Shown here one piece after another: positions 20,116-27,942 of a stretch of DNA of 62,757 nt. The stretch is from contig DASWAT010000153.1 of NCBI GenBank assembly GCA_036390995.1, forward strand, positions 1 to 62,757. Reading direction: 5' to 3'. Each line of letters starts with the position of its first letter. Position 1 is the first letter of the stretch. This DNA comes from DASQQQ01 sp036390995. GTDB taxonomy: Bacteria; Actinomycetota; UBA4738; HRBIN12. The notes beneath the pieces are model-generated. The model was not told the DNA's origin. It did no database searches and saw only the letters and a program-made list of their open reading frames with translations. The position numbers were made by a program, and so were the translations under genes.

Positions 20116-20138
20116 GCCTACGTAGGTCCTGCGCATCA

Positions 20139-20150
20139 TTGCATCTGCAA
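20139..20150. promoter_or_regulatory. TTGCATCTGCAA operator upstream of cbiM
   Basis: TTGCA-TC-TGCAA lies about 17 bases downstream of the predicted transcription start of the cbi operon. The same 12 bases recur, on the other strand, in front of the Fur-family gene at 22808-23239. The TTGCAA half-site resembles the Streptomyces Nur (nickel) box. Confidence 0.7.
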
Positions 20151-20182
20151 ACCGATGCGGGATGGACGAGTGAGGAGAACGG

Positions 20183-20890
20183 GTGCACATCCCTGACGGC
20201 TTCATCAACGCGGGCGTGTCCGCCGGGGCGGGCGTCGTCGCGGCCGGCGGTATCGGCGTGAGCCTGCGGAAGGCCGCAAAGACGCTGGAGGAGAGGCAGG
20301 CGCCCCTTGCCGGGCTGGTGGCCGCATTCATCTTCGCGGTCCAGATGCTGAACTTCCCGGTCGCGGCCGGAACCAGCGGCCACCTGTTGGGGGGTGTGCT
20401 GGCCGCGGTGCTCGTGGGACCCTGGGCGGGCGCGATCTGCGTGGCTCTGGTGATCGTGGTCCAAGGGCTGTTCTTCGCCGACGGAGGCTTGTCCGCCCTC
20501 GGCCTGAACATCATCAACATGTCGCTGATCACGGCGTTCGCCGGGTACGCGATCTTCGCGTTGCTGCGGACGGCGCTCCCGAAGACGCGATCGATGACAT
20601 CGGCATCCGCCGGGATCGCCGCAGCGATCTCGGTCGTTCTGGCAGCCGGCGGGTTCGTGCTGGAGTACGCCCTGGGCGGAACCGGCAACGCTCCGATCTC
20701 GACCGTCACCGCCGCGATGCTGGGGGTCCACGTCCTCATCGGGATCGGCGAGGGGATCATCACGGCCCTCACGGTGGGGGCGGTTCTCGCCGTGCGGCCC
20801 GATCTCGTCTACGGCGCCCGGGGTCTGACGCCACGGCTGGAGATCCGCGCGGTCGAGCCGACGGCGGAGCGGGCCGTCGCGAGGAGGTAA
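20183..20890 (+). CDS. cbiM: Cobalt/nickel ECF transporter S component CbiM
   Basis: Substrate-specificity membrane subunit of an energy-coupling-factor metal importer. 235 residues starting with MHIPDGF, the N-terminal metal-binding signature in which His2 coordinates Co2+ or Ni2+. Six to seven hydrophobic helices follow, with the typical GHLLGGVLAAVLVGPWAGA stretch and GLNIINMS. GTG 20183 is preceded by GAGGAGA. It heads the operon cbiM-cbiN-like-cbiQ-cbiO. Cobalt uptake would serve the B12-dependent mutase next door (inference), although nickel cannot be excluded. Confidence 0.93.
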   Translation: MHIPDGFINAGVSAGAGVVAAGGIGVSLRKAAKTLEERQAPLAGLVAAFIFAVQMLNFPVAAGTSGHLLGGVLAAVLVGPWAGAICVALVIVVQGLFFADGGLSALGLNIINMSLITAFAGYAIFALLRTALPKTRSMTSASAGIAAAISVVLAAGGFVLEYALGGTGNAPISTVTAAMLGVHVLIGIGEGIITALTVGAVLAVRPDLVYGARGLTPRLEIRAVEPTAERAVARR

Positions 20891-20894
20891 GCCG

Positions 20895-21269
20895 GTGGAT
20901 CGCAAGAACGTGCTGCTCTTCCTGATCGGCGGTCTCGTGGTCGCGGCGGGGCTGGCCTTCTTCGTCAGCCCCCTCGCGAGCGGTTCACCGGACGGACTCA
21001 ACCGCGTGGCGATCGACAAGGGGATCGACTCGACGGAACAACCACACGCCGTGGGCGACGGTCCGCTTGCCGGCTACGAGGTGAAGGGCGTGGGCGGCAG
21101 GGGTCTCAGCAAGGGTCTGTCCGGCGTGATCGGGGTGGGGATCACCTTCGGATCCGGGATGATCCTGTTCGGGTTCCTACGCCTGTCGCGAGCTCGGCGC
21201 GAGGCGCGGGAGGGGAGCGGGCCGCAGGGCGCACGGGACCGGACGCCCACGACGGCGCCCGGGCCATGA
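20895..21269 (+). CDS. CbiN-like/PDGLE-domain component of the metal transporter
   Basis: 124 residues with two membrane segments (about residues 6-28 and 75-95) flanking an exported loop that carries the PDGL motif in SGSPDGLNRVA. Proteins with this domain act like CbiN, helping load metal onto CbiM. The C-terminus is a charged cytoplasmic tail. GTG start five bases after cbiM; the last four bases overlap the cbiQ start (ATGA). Confidence 0.82.
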   Translation: MDRKNVLLFLIGGLVVAAGLAFFVSPLASGSPDGLNRVAIDKGIDSTEQPHAVGDGPLAGYEVKGVGGRGLSKGLSGVIGVGITFGSGMILFGFLRLSRARREAREGSGPQGARDRTPTTAPGP

Positions 21270-22033
21270 GCGGCAAGCATTCCCACGCGCTCTACGTCCA
21301 CGGGCACAGCCCGCTCCATCGCCTTGCGCCGCAGTGCAAGCTGGCGGCGCAGATCCTGTTCGTGCTGCTCGTGGTAGCCACCCCTCGGGAGGCGTTCTGG
21401 GCGTTCGGGATGTATGCGCTCATGCTGGTGGCCCTCATCCAGCTGTCGGAGGTCCCGTACGGGTTCGTCCTGAAGCGCCTCCTCTTCGAGGTGCCGTTCG
21501 TCCTTTTCGCTGTTCTCCTGCCGTTCATCGCGCAGGGTCCCAGGACTGAGTTCCTCGGGCTGTCGCTGGCGGTGGATGGGTTGTGGGGCGCGTGGAACAT
21601 CCTGGCGAAGGCGACCCTGGGCCTCGGCGCGAGCATCCTCGTCGCCGCCACCACGACCACACCCGAGTTCCTTCGGGGATTCGAGCGGCTGCATCTGCCC
21701 CGGGCGTTCACCTCGATCGCATCGTTCATGATCCGGTACGGGGACGTGATCGCCGACGAGATGCGCCGGATGCGGGTCGCCAGGGAGTCGCGGGGCTACG
21801 ACCCCCGTTGGCTCTGGCAGGCCAGGGCGATCGCGGCGTCTGCGGGGGCGCTGTTCATCCGCTCCTACGAGCGCGGCGAGCGCGTGTACCTGGCCATGGT
21901 GTCGCGCGGGTTCACCGGGAGCATCCCGCGGATCGACGACGCACCGGCCACCGCCGCCACGTGGGCGACGGCCATGGCCCTGCCGGCCGCGGCCGGTTTG
22001 GTGGCCCTGCTTGCCTGGGTGAGGGTGCCGTGA
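21266..22033 (+). CDS. cbiQ: ECF transporter T component CbiQ
   Basis: Transmembrane coupling subunit, 255 residues. The two cytoplasmic coupling-helix motifs are visible as ARESRGYD and AMVSRGFTG, which contact the ATPase. Membrane helices lie mainly in the first 130 residues and again at the C-terminus. It starts in the overlap with the preceding gene and its stop overlaps the cbiO GTG, so all four subunits are translationally linked. Confidence 0.92.
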   Translation: MSGKHSHALYVHGHSPLHRLAPQCKLAAQILFVLLVVATPREAFWAFGMYALMLVALIQLSEVPYGFVLKRLLFEVPFVLFAVLLPFIAQGPRTEFLGLSLAVDGLWGAWNILAKATLGLGASILVAATTTTPEFLRGFERLHLPRAFTSIASFMIRYGDVIADEMRRMRVARESRGYDPRWLWQARAIAASAGALFIRSYERGERVYLAMVSRGFTGSIPRIDDAPATAATWATAMALPAAAGLVALLAWVRVP

Positions 22034-22803
22034 CCGATCTCGCGCTCCAGATCCGCGACCTGTTGTTCGCCTACCCGGACGGCACCCAGGCCCTGTTCGG
22101 GGTGGGCCTCGATGTCGAGCGCGGGGAGCGGGTGGCGCTGCTCGGCCCGAACGGCGCCGGCAAGACCACCCTCGTCATGCACCTGAACGGGATCTTGGCC
22201 ACACAGTCTGGCTCCGTGACGGTCGGTGGGCTGGAGGTGCGCAAGGAGCATCTTCGCGAGATCCGCCGTCGGGTGGGGATCGTGTTCCAAGATCCCGACG
22301 ACCAGCTGTTCATGCCGACGGTGCGGGAAGACGTGGCCTTCGGACCGGCGAACCTGGGACTTCGTGACGCCGAGCTGGACGCCCGGGTCGAGGCGGCCCT
22401 CACCGCCGTCGGCATGGAGGCGTTCGAAGACCGGGCGCCGCACCATCTGTCCTTCGGCCAGCGCCGGCGGGTGGCGGTGGCCACGGTGCTGGCGATGGAG
22501 CCGGAGATCCTCGTGCTGGACGAGCCGTCGTCGAACCTCGACCCCGCCGGCCGGCGGGAGCTGGCCGATATCCTCCGCTCGCTCGATATCACGATGCTGA
22601 TGGTCACCCACGACCTGCCGTATGCGCTGGAGCTGTGCCCGCGCGCGTTGGTCATCAACGATGGCGTGATCGTTGCGGACGGCCCAACCGGCGAGGTCCT
22701 GTCCGACGACGCCCTGATGCGGGCGAACCGCCTCGAGCTGCCGTTCGGGTTCTTCCCGGCCGAAGCACTGCGGCTGGCCGAGCCCTCCGAGGCTGCCGGG
22801 TAG
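22030..22803 (+). CDS. cbiO: ECF transporter ATPase CbiO
   Basis: ATP-hydrolysing subunit of the metal importer, 257 residues. Walker A GPNGAGKTT is at residues 39-47, the Q-loop reads VFQDPDDQLFMPTV (the ECF-typical DPDDQ), Walker B is EILVLDEPSSNLDP, and the switch histidine is in MVTHDLPYA. The ABC signature is LSFGQ rather than LSGGQ. Only one ATPase gene is present, so a homodimer is expected. The gene ends four bases from the convergent Fur-family gene with no terminator between them. Confidence 0.93.
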   Translation: MTDLALQIRDLLFAYPDGTQALFGVGLDVERGERVALLGPNGAGKTTLVMHLNGILATQSGSVTVGGLEVRKEHLREIRRRVGIVFQDPDDQLFMPTVREDVAFGPANLGLRDAELDARVEAALTAVGMEAFEDRAPHHLSFGQRRRVAVATVLAMEPEILVLDEPSSNLDPAGRRELADILRSLDITMLMVTHDLPYALELCPRALVINDGVIVADGPTGEVLSDDALMRANRLELPFGFFPAEALRLAEPSEAAG

Positions 22804-22807
22804 CCGC

Positions 22808-23239
22808 TCAGCCTCTGGGACGGCAGTCGCCGCACAGGCCCGAGATCGCGAAGTGCGTGAGGTCCGGGCGGAAGTCGTGCCGTTCGAGGATCAGGCGCTC
22901 GAGCTCACGGGTCTCGTCGAGCGAGAGGTCGTCCTCGGCGCCGCAATTCGAGCAGGTCAGGTGGACGTGGCCGGCCTCCTCGGCCCGGTGGTACTCCGCG
23001 CCGCTCTCGAGGTGTGCGTGCGAGAGCACGCCAACCTCTTCCAGCAGCGACAACGTCCGGTAGATCGTGGATGCGTTCACGCCCGGCATCTCGCTCTGCA
23101 CCTTCCGGGCGAGCGCCGTCGGGGAGATGTGGCCCTTCGTCCGCATGATCTCGGCCACGATGGCCCGGCGCTGCGGGGTCATCCGCAACCCCCGCTGCTT
23201 CAGGATCTCGATGACGTCGCCCAGTGCACCGCGCTCCAC
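22808..23239 (-). CDS. Fur-family metal-responsive repressor, probably nickel/cobalt (Nur-like)
   Basis: 143 residues. An N-terminal winged helix (RGLRMTPQRRAIVAEI, then NASTIYRTLSLLEEVGV as recognition region) is followed by a dimerisation domain. Two structural-zinc CxxC pairs are present (C96/C99 and C136/C139), as are candidate sensing histidines (H84, H91, H93). The start is the GTG giving MERGALGDV; its -10 box TACGAT ends six bases upstream. The TTGCA palindrome overlaps its promoter and also lies before cbiM, so self-repression and control of metal uptake are likely. Fur, Zur or PerR function is possible, but the operator and neighbour favour Ni or Co. Confidence 0.88.
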   Translation of the reverse strand: MERGALGDVIEILKQRGLRMTPQRRAIVAEIMRTKGHISPTALARKVQSEMPGVNASTIYRTLSLLEEVGVLSHAHLESGAEYHRAEEAGHVHLTCSNCGAEDDLSLDETRELERLILERHDFRPDLTHFAISGLCGDCRPRG

Positions 23240-23245
23240 CGGACC

Positions 23246-23251
23246 ATCGTA
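23246..23251 (-). promoter_or_regulatory. Putative -10 box of the Fur-family gene
   Basis: TACGAT on the minus strand, six bases before the GTG start, predicting a leaderless mRNA. The palindrome at 23257-23274 begins five bases upstream and would cover the -35 region. Confidence 0.6.
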
Positions 23252-23256
23252 GCAAA

Positions 23257-23274
23257 CCCTTGCAGATGCAAGGG
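23257..23274. promoter_or_regulatory. Extended TTGCA palindrome at the Fur-family promoter
   Basis: CCCTTGCA-GA-TGCAAGGG, with eight-base perfect arms. Its core on the minus strand is identical to the 12-base site before cbiM. Its position just upstream of the -10 box predicts autorepression. Confidence 0.72.
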
Positions 23275-23279
23275 ATGGC

Positions 23280-24176
23280 TCACGCGGGGGCAGGCAGGTC
23301 CAGAGCGCGGGCCGCCCACGGCAGCGCCGTTCGGGCCTGCTTGAGCTGCAAGGGCCGTACGTGCGGCGCCGTGGGGATCGGTGGTCTGCCGGCGTGGGCG
23401 CAGAAGAACCCCGCGCAGGCCGCAGCCAGCGAGGCCGAGCCGGGGGACGGAGGAAGCACCTCCTCCGGCGGCGGTCCCCCTTCGGCGTGCAGGCTCGGAA
23501 GCCAGAACGCCACGTCGATCTCGGGGTTCCCGACCGAGGCCCAGTTCCAGTCGACCAGGACGGCCCGCCCGTCACGGAAGCACAGGTTGTCGCTCCGGAC
23601 GTCGAAGTGCAGGAGGGCCTCACCCTCGAGTGGCGCCTCATCCGCTGCCTCCTGCAGGACCGGGAGAGCCCTTCCGAGCCAACGATCCGAGCACAGCCCG
23701 AGAGCGAGGAACGATGCAGGATCGGCTCGAACCTCGCTCCAGCCCTTGCGGACGCCCAGGTGATCGTCCGCGGCCTGAGGCAATCCCTCCGGGGGCGGCG
23801 TGGCCGCCACCTCCCGCAGGCACCGCAGGACCATCCCCACGCGGTCGCGGGTCCACGGGGGTGGCCACTCGGCGCCGGACAGGTCCTCGATGGCCAGGAC
23901 GGGGTACCGCTTGTCGTCGTACCAGCCGAGGTACGAGGGCATGAACGCAGAGCCGCGTAGCAGCGAGTACAGGAGATGCTCGTCCCGGAGCCAACTGGCC
24001 GTGAGCTCGTCCGTAGCCACCTTGACGAATGCCCGGCTGCCGTCGTCCAGTGTCACGAGCCAGCGCCGGGCCGGGGTGTGGCTGCCGGTGGTGATGGGAC
24101 CGTGGTCCACCGGGACCGCCCGAACCTTCTTCAGGGCGCGTTCGATCCGGGCCGCTTCGTCGGCGGTCGGCTGCAT
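23280..24176 (-). CDS. Aminoglycoside phosphotransferase-fold kinase
   Basis: 298-residue kinase-like protein of the APH/choline-kinase superfamily. The catalytic loop is HFDVRSDN (H-x-D-x4-N), and the metal-binding aspartate follows in LVDWNWASVG. The N-lobe lysine is likely in SRAFVKVATDE. Members phosphorylate antibiotics, homoserine, choline or other small alcohols; nothing here fixes the substrate. The ATG giving MQPTADEAARIERAL is chosen because a TACGCT -10 box ends seven bases upstream. It is monocistronic and stands back-to-back with an enoyl-CoA hydratase. Confidence 0.82.
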   Translation of the reverse strand: MQPTADEAARIERALKKVRAVPVDHGPITTGSHTPARRWLVTLDDGSRAFVKVATDELTASWLRDEHLLYSLLRGSAFMPSYLGWYDDKRYPVLAIEDLSGAEWPPPWTRDRVGMVLRCLREVAATPPPEGLPQAADDHLGVRKGWSEVRADPASFLALGLCSDRWLGRALPVLQEAADEAPLEGEALLHFDVRSDNLCFRDGRAVLVDWNWASVGNPEIDVAFWLPSLHAEGGPPPEEVLPPSPGSASLAAACAGFFCAHAGRPPIPTAPHVRPLQLKQARTALPWAARALDLPAPA

Positions 24177-24183
24177 GGCCGGA

Positions 24184-24189
24184 AGCGTA
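24184..24189 (-). promoter_or_regulatory. Putative -10 box of the phosphotransferase gene
   Basis: TACGCT on the minus strand, seven bases before the ATG; a leaderless transcript is predicted. Confidence 0.5.
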
Positions 24190-24273
24190 GTCTGCCGACG
24201 GCGGGCGCGGCCGAACCTCCGGCTCCCTGTCCGGTCTGGAAAGATAGACGCGACACGGAACCCGGGAGTGGAG

Positions 24274-25047
24274 ATGGGCGAGTTCGTCAGGCTCGAGACG
24301 GAGGGGAGAGTAGCCACGATCCGGCTCGACCGCCCCCCCGCGAACGCGATGAGCGAGCACGTGGCGCTCGAGCTGTGGGACGTCTCGCGGGAGGTGGCGG
24401 ACGACGACCGGATCGGCGCCGTCGTGATCTGGGGCGGCGAGAAGCGGTTCTCGGCAGGGGCGGACGTGAAGGAGATGGCCGAGTTCGGGCCGCGGGACAT
24501 CGAGCCGGTGGTCGGTGCGCTGGAGGGCGCCTTCCGGCACATCGAGGCGATCCCGAAGGTCGTCATCGCGGCGGTGAACGGCTACGCGTTCGGCGGAGGT
24601 TGCGAGCTGGCCCTCTGTGCGGACTTCCGGTTCGCGGCCGAGGATGCCGCCTTCGGACAGACCGAGATCAAGCTCGGCATCATCCCCGGTGCCGGCGGGA
24701 CGCAGCGGCTGCCGCGGCTGATCGGCCTGCCCAGGGCGCGTGACATCGTCTACACGGGACGGCAGGTACCGGCGGACGAGGCGCTGGCGATCGGCCTCGT
24801 CGACCGGGTCCTGCCCCCGGACGGGGTGTACCCGACGGCGGTGGAGGAGGCGGCTCGTTATGCGAGCGGCCCCCTCCGGGCGCTTCGGGCCGCGAAGTTG
24901 TCCCTGAACGCGGCCGCCCAGGAGAGCCAGGAACGAGGCCTCGAGGTCGAGCGGGACGCGTTCCGCGACCTGTTCTCGTCGGAGGACCAGAAGGAGGGCA
25001 TGCGCGCCTTCCTGGAGAAGCGGGATCCCGGCTTCCGGGGTCGGTAG
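24274..25047 (+). CDS. Enoyl-CoA hydratase/isomerase (crotonase) family protein
   Basis: 257 residues, cytoplasmic, probably hydrating trans-2-enoyl-CoA. The oxyanion-hole segments are RFSAGADVKEM and YAFGGGCELALCAD. Both catalytic glutamates of true hydratases are present, in GGGCELA and QTEIKLG, followed by GIIPGAGGTQRLPRL. This makes a genuine hydratase more likely than a dehalogenase-type relative. The ATG follows GGGAG by a few bases. Its neighbours (acetyltransferase, ETF genes 3 kb away) are compatible with acyl-CoA degradation but not an obvious operon. Confidence 0.88.
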   Translation: MGEFVRLETEGRVATIRLDRPPANAMSEHVALELWDVSREVADDDRIGAVVIWGGEKRFSAGADVKEMAEFGPRDIEPVVGALEGAFRHIEAIPKVVIAAVNGYAFGGGCELALCADFRFAAEDAAFGQTEIKLGIIPGAGGTQRLPRLIGLPRARDIVYTGRQVPADEALAIGLVDRVLPPDGVYPTAVEEAARYASGPLRALRAAKLSLNAAAQESQERGLEVERDAFRDLFSSEDQKEGMRAFLEKRDPGFRGR

Positions 25048-25057
25048 GAGGCTTGCG

Positions 25058-25549
25058 GTGAAGGTGAGACGGGCGACCCCCGACGACGTGCCGGTACTGG
25101 TGGGACTGTTCCAGGAGCTCGAGCGGCTCCAGGGCGACTGGCGGGTGTTCACGCCCCGCCCGGGCTTCTACGACGAGGTCGGGGCGAAGTACCAGCAGGC
25201 GCTCGAGACGGAGAACGCCGTGGTCCTGGTGGCGGCGGACGACGACGGAGAGATCGTCGGGATGGCCTACGGCGAGGTCCGGGTCCCGTCCCGGTTCTCG
25301 GACGAGCGGGCCCTCGAGCTCTCGGGCGTCGTCGTCCGGGCCGGATATCGAGGACGGGGTGTCGGCCGCGCCCTGGTGAAGGAGGCGGTCAGCTTCGCCG
25401 GTGAGATCGGCGTGGATTGGGTCGAGCTGAAGACCTTCGCACCCAACCAGGGTGCCATGGAGTTCTGGGAGTCCCTCGGGTTCACCCCCAGGGTCGTGCA
25501 GCTCACGCAGGCGACGAAGGCCCTGGTCCAGCACCTACGCGAGGACTGA
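25058..25549 (+). CDS. GNAT-family N-acetyltransferase
   Basis: 163 residues with the acetyl-CoA binding pattern of GNAT enzymes: strand ALELSGVVVRAGYRGRGVGRALV contains the R/Q-x-x-G-x-G/A motif as RGRGVG, and a C-terminal strand reads VDWVELKTF followed by NQGAMEFWESLGF. Its acceptor substrate is unknown. GTG start ten bases after the hydratase stop, with AGGAGG seven bases upstream, so it is probably co-transcribed with that gene. Confidence 0.88.
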   Translation: MKVRRATPDDVPVLVGLFQELERLQGDWRVFTPRPGFYDEVGAKYQQALETENAVVLVAADDDGEIVGMAYGEVRVPSRFSDERALELSGVVVRAGYRGRGVGRALVKEAVSFAGEIGVDWVELKTFAPNQGAMEFWESLGFTPRVVQLTQATKALVQHLRED

Positions 25550-25569
25550 GGGAACCTCAGGGAACCTCT
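25547..25569. repeat. Short palindrome and direct repeat after the acetyltransferase gene
   Basis: TGAGG-GAA-CCTCA forms a 5-bp inverted repeat that includes the stop codon, and AGGGAACCTC occurs twice in tandem (25549-25558 and 25559-25568). It may be a weak terminator; the stem is too short to be sure. Confidence 0.35.
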
Positions 25570-25678
25570 GCACCGCGATCGTGGAGGCCCGCGGGAACGA
25601 ACCGCCCTCCCGAACGGTTCGAATACCTGATGACCCTGTAGCGATGGGCAGGGCCCGGACGAACCGCAGGGAGTGACG

Positions 25679-25882
25679 ATGACTTCGGATTCCTACCGCG
25701 GAGCCCGCGTCCGCGAGCTCCCGAAGGCGAACCGGACGTATGCGGCGGGCCGCGTATGTGCGGCCGAGGGCTGCAGCACGAAGCTCTCGATCTACAACCG
25801 ATGGCAGTTCTGCTGGCAGCACGAGCCGGTGCACGAGTACATCCCCCGGGGCAAGCGCCGGTCGCGCAAGGAGGCCGCGTAG
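25679..25882 (+). CDS. Small zinc-binding-like protein
   Basis: 67 residues, very basic, with CAAEGC (C-x4-C) followed about 15 residues later by CWQH (C-x2-H), a plausible zinc site. It ends in a lysine/arginine-rich tail (RGKRRSRKEAA) that could bind nucleic acid. I do not recognise a named family. ATG 25679 is chosen over GTG 25673 because AGGGAG lies five bases upstream. No partner gene in the immediate operon; a second small zinc-ribbon ORF follows 78 bases later. Confidence 0.65.
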   Translation: MTSDSYRGARVRELPKANRTYAAGRVCAAEGCSTKLSIYNRWQFCWQHEPVHEYIPRGKRRSRKEAA

Positions 25883-25960
25883 CGCGTCGGTAAAGGCGCA
25901 GACCCGCCGATCCGATGATCGAAGCGGGACCGCTCCCCCGACCAGCGGCCGCCGCGAAGG

Positions 25961-26146
25961 ATGCCAGCAGACCTCGACCGGCCTCCCCCCATGCGTGAGG
26001 CGGAATGTCCGTTCTGCGAGCGCATGGTCCTCGTCTACGAGGACCCGCCCCGATGCCCCCTCTGTGCGTGCCCCTTCGACGAGGAGAGGATGCGCCCGTA
26101 CGCGTGGCCGCAGGATCGCCCGTCCCGCCCACCCGGCGAAGCCTGA
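25961..26146 (+). CDS. Small zinc-ribbon protein
   Basis: 61 residues containing CPFC and, 16 residues later, CPLC: two CxxC knuckles typical of a zinc ribbon. The rest is short and proline/arginine rich, with no further domain. There is no good ribosome-binding site; ATG 25991, which would begin just before the ribbon, is an alternative start. The cysteine pattern makes a real gene more likely than chance, but no function can be assigned. It ends 12 bases from the convergent pabB-pabC gene. Confidence 0.5.
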   Translation: MPADLDRPPPMREAECPFCERMVLVYEDPPRCPLCACPFDEERMRPYAWPQDRPSRPPGEA

Positions 26147-26158
26147 TCAGGAGCTACG

Positions 26159-27931
26159 TCAGGGCACGAGCCGGGCGGTCCGCCACCCACGGACCGAGCT
26201 CACCAACGCGATCTCCTCGGCGCGGCGCATCTCGTCCACCAGCACCGGTCGCTCGAGGACCCGTCCCTCGCGAAGCAGCACGGTCCGGAAGGTCCCGGCC
26301 AGCAGACCGCAGCCGACGGGCGGCGTCACCCAGCCCTCGGGCAGCCGGACGGCGAGGTTCGCCACACACGACTCGGTGACCTCCCCCTTGTTGTTCACGA
26401 GCAGGACGTCGTCGACGTCCGCGCGAGCCTCGCGCCGGCGCTCGTAGGGCTCCCGAAGCGTGGTCTTGTGGAACAGCCAGACGTCCCGAGGGTCGACCGG
26501 ATCGGTATCGAGGGCCACGCGGACCGGTTCCGGGCTCGGCGGCGGCGGCGGGGCGGTCTCGGCGCGCACCGCACCGTCGCGCGCCAGGAGCACGCGCACG
26601 ACTCCGTCGCGCCCGCCGAGCTCGGCGCGGGCCTTCTCCAGGGCCAGGTGCAGATCGTGCGGGTCGAGCGCGAACCCGAAATAGCCCGCGGAGCCGGCCA
26701 TCCGGTCCAGGTGCTCCTCCAGGTGTCGGAACCCTGCCGCCCGGTCGTGGCGCAGCGTCTCGAGGAGCTCGAAGGCAGGGCGGCGCGCGGTGAGGACCCG
26801 GGCCTTCGTCAGCGCCTCGTGGTACTCGCCGGCGGCCGACGAGTCGTAGGTGATGCCACCTCCCACCCCATACTCGGCCGTTCCCGAACCTCGATCCAGC
26901 AGGACGGTTCTGATCGCCACGTTGAACGTGGCCGACGGCTCCCCACTTGCCTCCGGGGCCAGACAACCGATGGCCCCGCAATACACCCCACGGGGGGAGT
27001 CCTCGAGCTCGCGGATGATGTGCGTCGTCGCCACCTTCGGCGCGCCTGTCACGGAGCCGCTCGGGAACAGAGCCGCGAAGACGTCCCGGAGCGTCACCTC
27101 CGGGCGTAGGAGCGCCGAGACGGTCGACGTCAGCTGCCAGACCGTCTCGTAGCGCTCGGGCTCGAACAGGCGCTCGACGCGGACGCTTCCGGGCCGGGCG
27201 ATCCGGCCGAGGTCGCTCCGGAGGAGGTCGACGATCATCGCGTTCTCCGCGCGGTCCTTCTTCGAGCTGGTGAGCCTTCGTGCGGCCTCTGCATCCTCGC
27301 CGGGCCACCGGCCGCGTGGGGCGGTTCCCTTCATGGGCCGGGTGGTGATGCGAGCACCTCGGATCTGGAAGAAGAGCTCCGGAGAGGCGGACAGCACCGC
27401 GTACCGGCCGATCGCCAGATGGGCCGCGTAGCCGCTCCTTTGGGCCAGGCACAGGTCGCGGTAGAAACGGTCCTCGTCGCCTTCGAAGCGAGCGCGGAGC
27501 CGGAAGGTGTGGTTCACCTGGTAGGTGTCGCCCGCCGCGATACGCTCCCGGATCGCGGCGATGGCGGCGTCGAAGCGGGCACGGTCGATGGACGGCGACC
27601 AGGCGGGCGCCTCATCGATCGCGCCGATGGTTGGCTCCGGGGATGGGAGCTCCTCTCGGTCCTCGAACAGGCCGAACCAGACCAGCGGGAGGTCGCCCAG
27701 CGGGCCGTGGCCCGGCCTCGGCCGGACCGCGAGGGCTGGGTCGAGGCCCGATGCCGCCTCGTACGCGACGAACCCTGCCGCCCATCGGCCCCCTCGGACC
27801 GCCTCCTCGAGCGCCTCCAGAGCCCCCGGCACGTCCTGGGGGCGGTCCGCCCGAACCTCGCCGGTGGGGCGAACGAGCCGGAACGACAGCTCCGACCCCG
27901 GTGTGAGATCGTCGAACCGCGCAGTGATCAC
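26159..27931 (-). CDS. pabBC: Aminodeoxychorismate synthase component I fused to aminodeoxychorismate lyase
   Basis: 590-residue fusion for p-aminobenzoate (folate) synthesis. Residues 1 to about 350 are the chorismate-using PabB part, with PMKGTAPRGR, the SKKDRAENAMIVDLLRSDLG region and FPSGSVTGAPKV. From about residue 370 a class IV PLP enzyme (PabC) follows, with the PLP lysine in FHKTTLREPYE and later NNKGEVTESCVANLAV. The fusion would turn chorismate plus ammonia into p-aminobenzoate; the glutaminase PabA is not in the window. GTG start at 27931. This arrangement is known in other bacteria. Confidence 0.92.
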   Translation of the reverse strand: MITARFDDLTPGSELSFRLVRPTGEVRADRPQDVPGALEALEEAVRGGRWAAGFVAYEAASGLDPALAVRPRPGHGPLGDLPLVWFGLFEDREELPSPEPTIGAIDEAPAWSPSIDRARFDAAIAAIRERIAAGDTYQVNHTFRLRARFEGDEDRFYRDLCLAQRSGYAAHLAIGRYAVLSASPELFFQIRGARITTRPMKGTAPRGRWPGEDAEAARRLTSSKKDRAENAMIVDLLRSDLGRIARPGSVRVERLFEPERYETVWQLTSTVSALLRPEVTLRDVFAALFPSGSVTGAPKVATTHIIRELEDSPRGVYCGAIGCLAPEASGEPSATFNVAIRTVLLDRGSGTAEYGVGGGITYDSSAAGEYHEALTKARVLTARRPAFELLETLRHDRAAGFRHLEEHLDRMAGSAGYFGFALDPHDLHLALEKARAELGGRDGVVRVLLARDGAVRAETAPPPPPSPEPVRVALDTDPVDPRDVWLFHKTTLREPYERRREARADVDDVLLVNNKGEVTESCVANLAVRLPEGWVTPPVGCGLLAGTFRTVLLREGRVLERPVLVDEMRRAEEIALVSSVRGWRTARLVP

Positions 27932-27942
27932 GCGGGTGAGCG

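Noticed and set aside
20062..20182. Cobalamin riboswitch before cbiM
   Set aside because: The gap is only 121 bases and has no B12-box-like sequence; it holds a promoter and the TTGCA operator instead.
22808..23239. Zinc-type regulator Zur
   Set aside because: The neighbouring transporter is a Co/Ni ECF system and the operator lacks the AT-rich Zur pattern; Ni or Co sensing fits better, though it is not proven.
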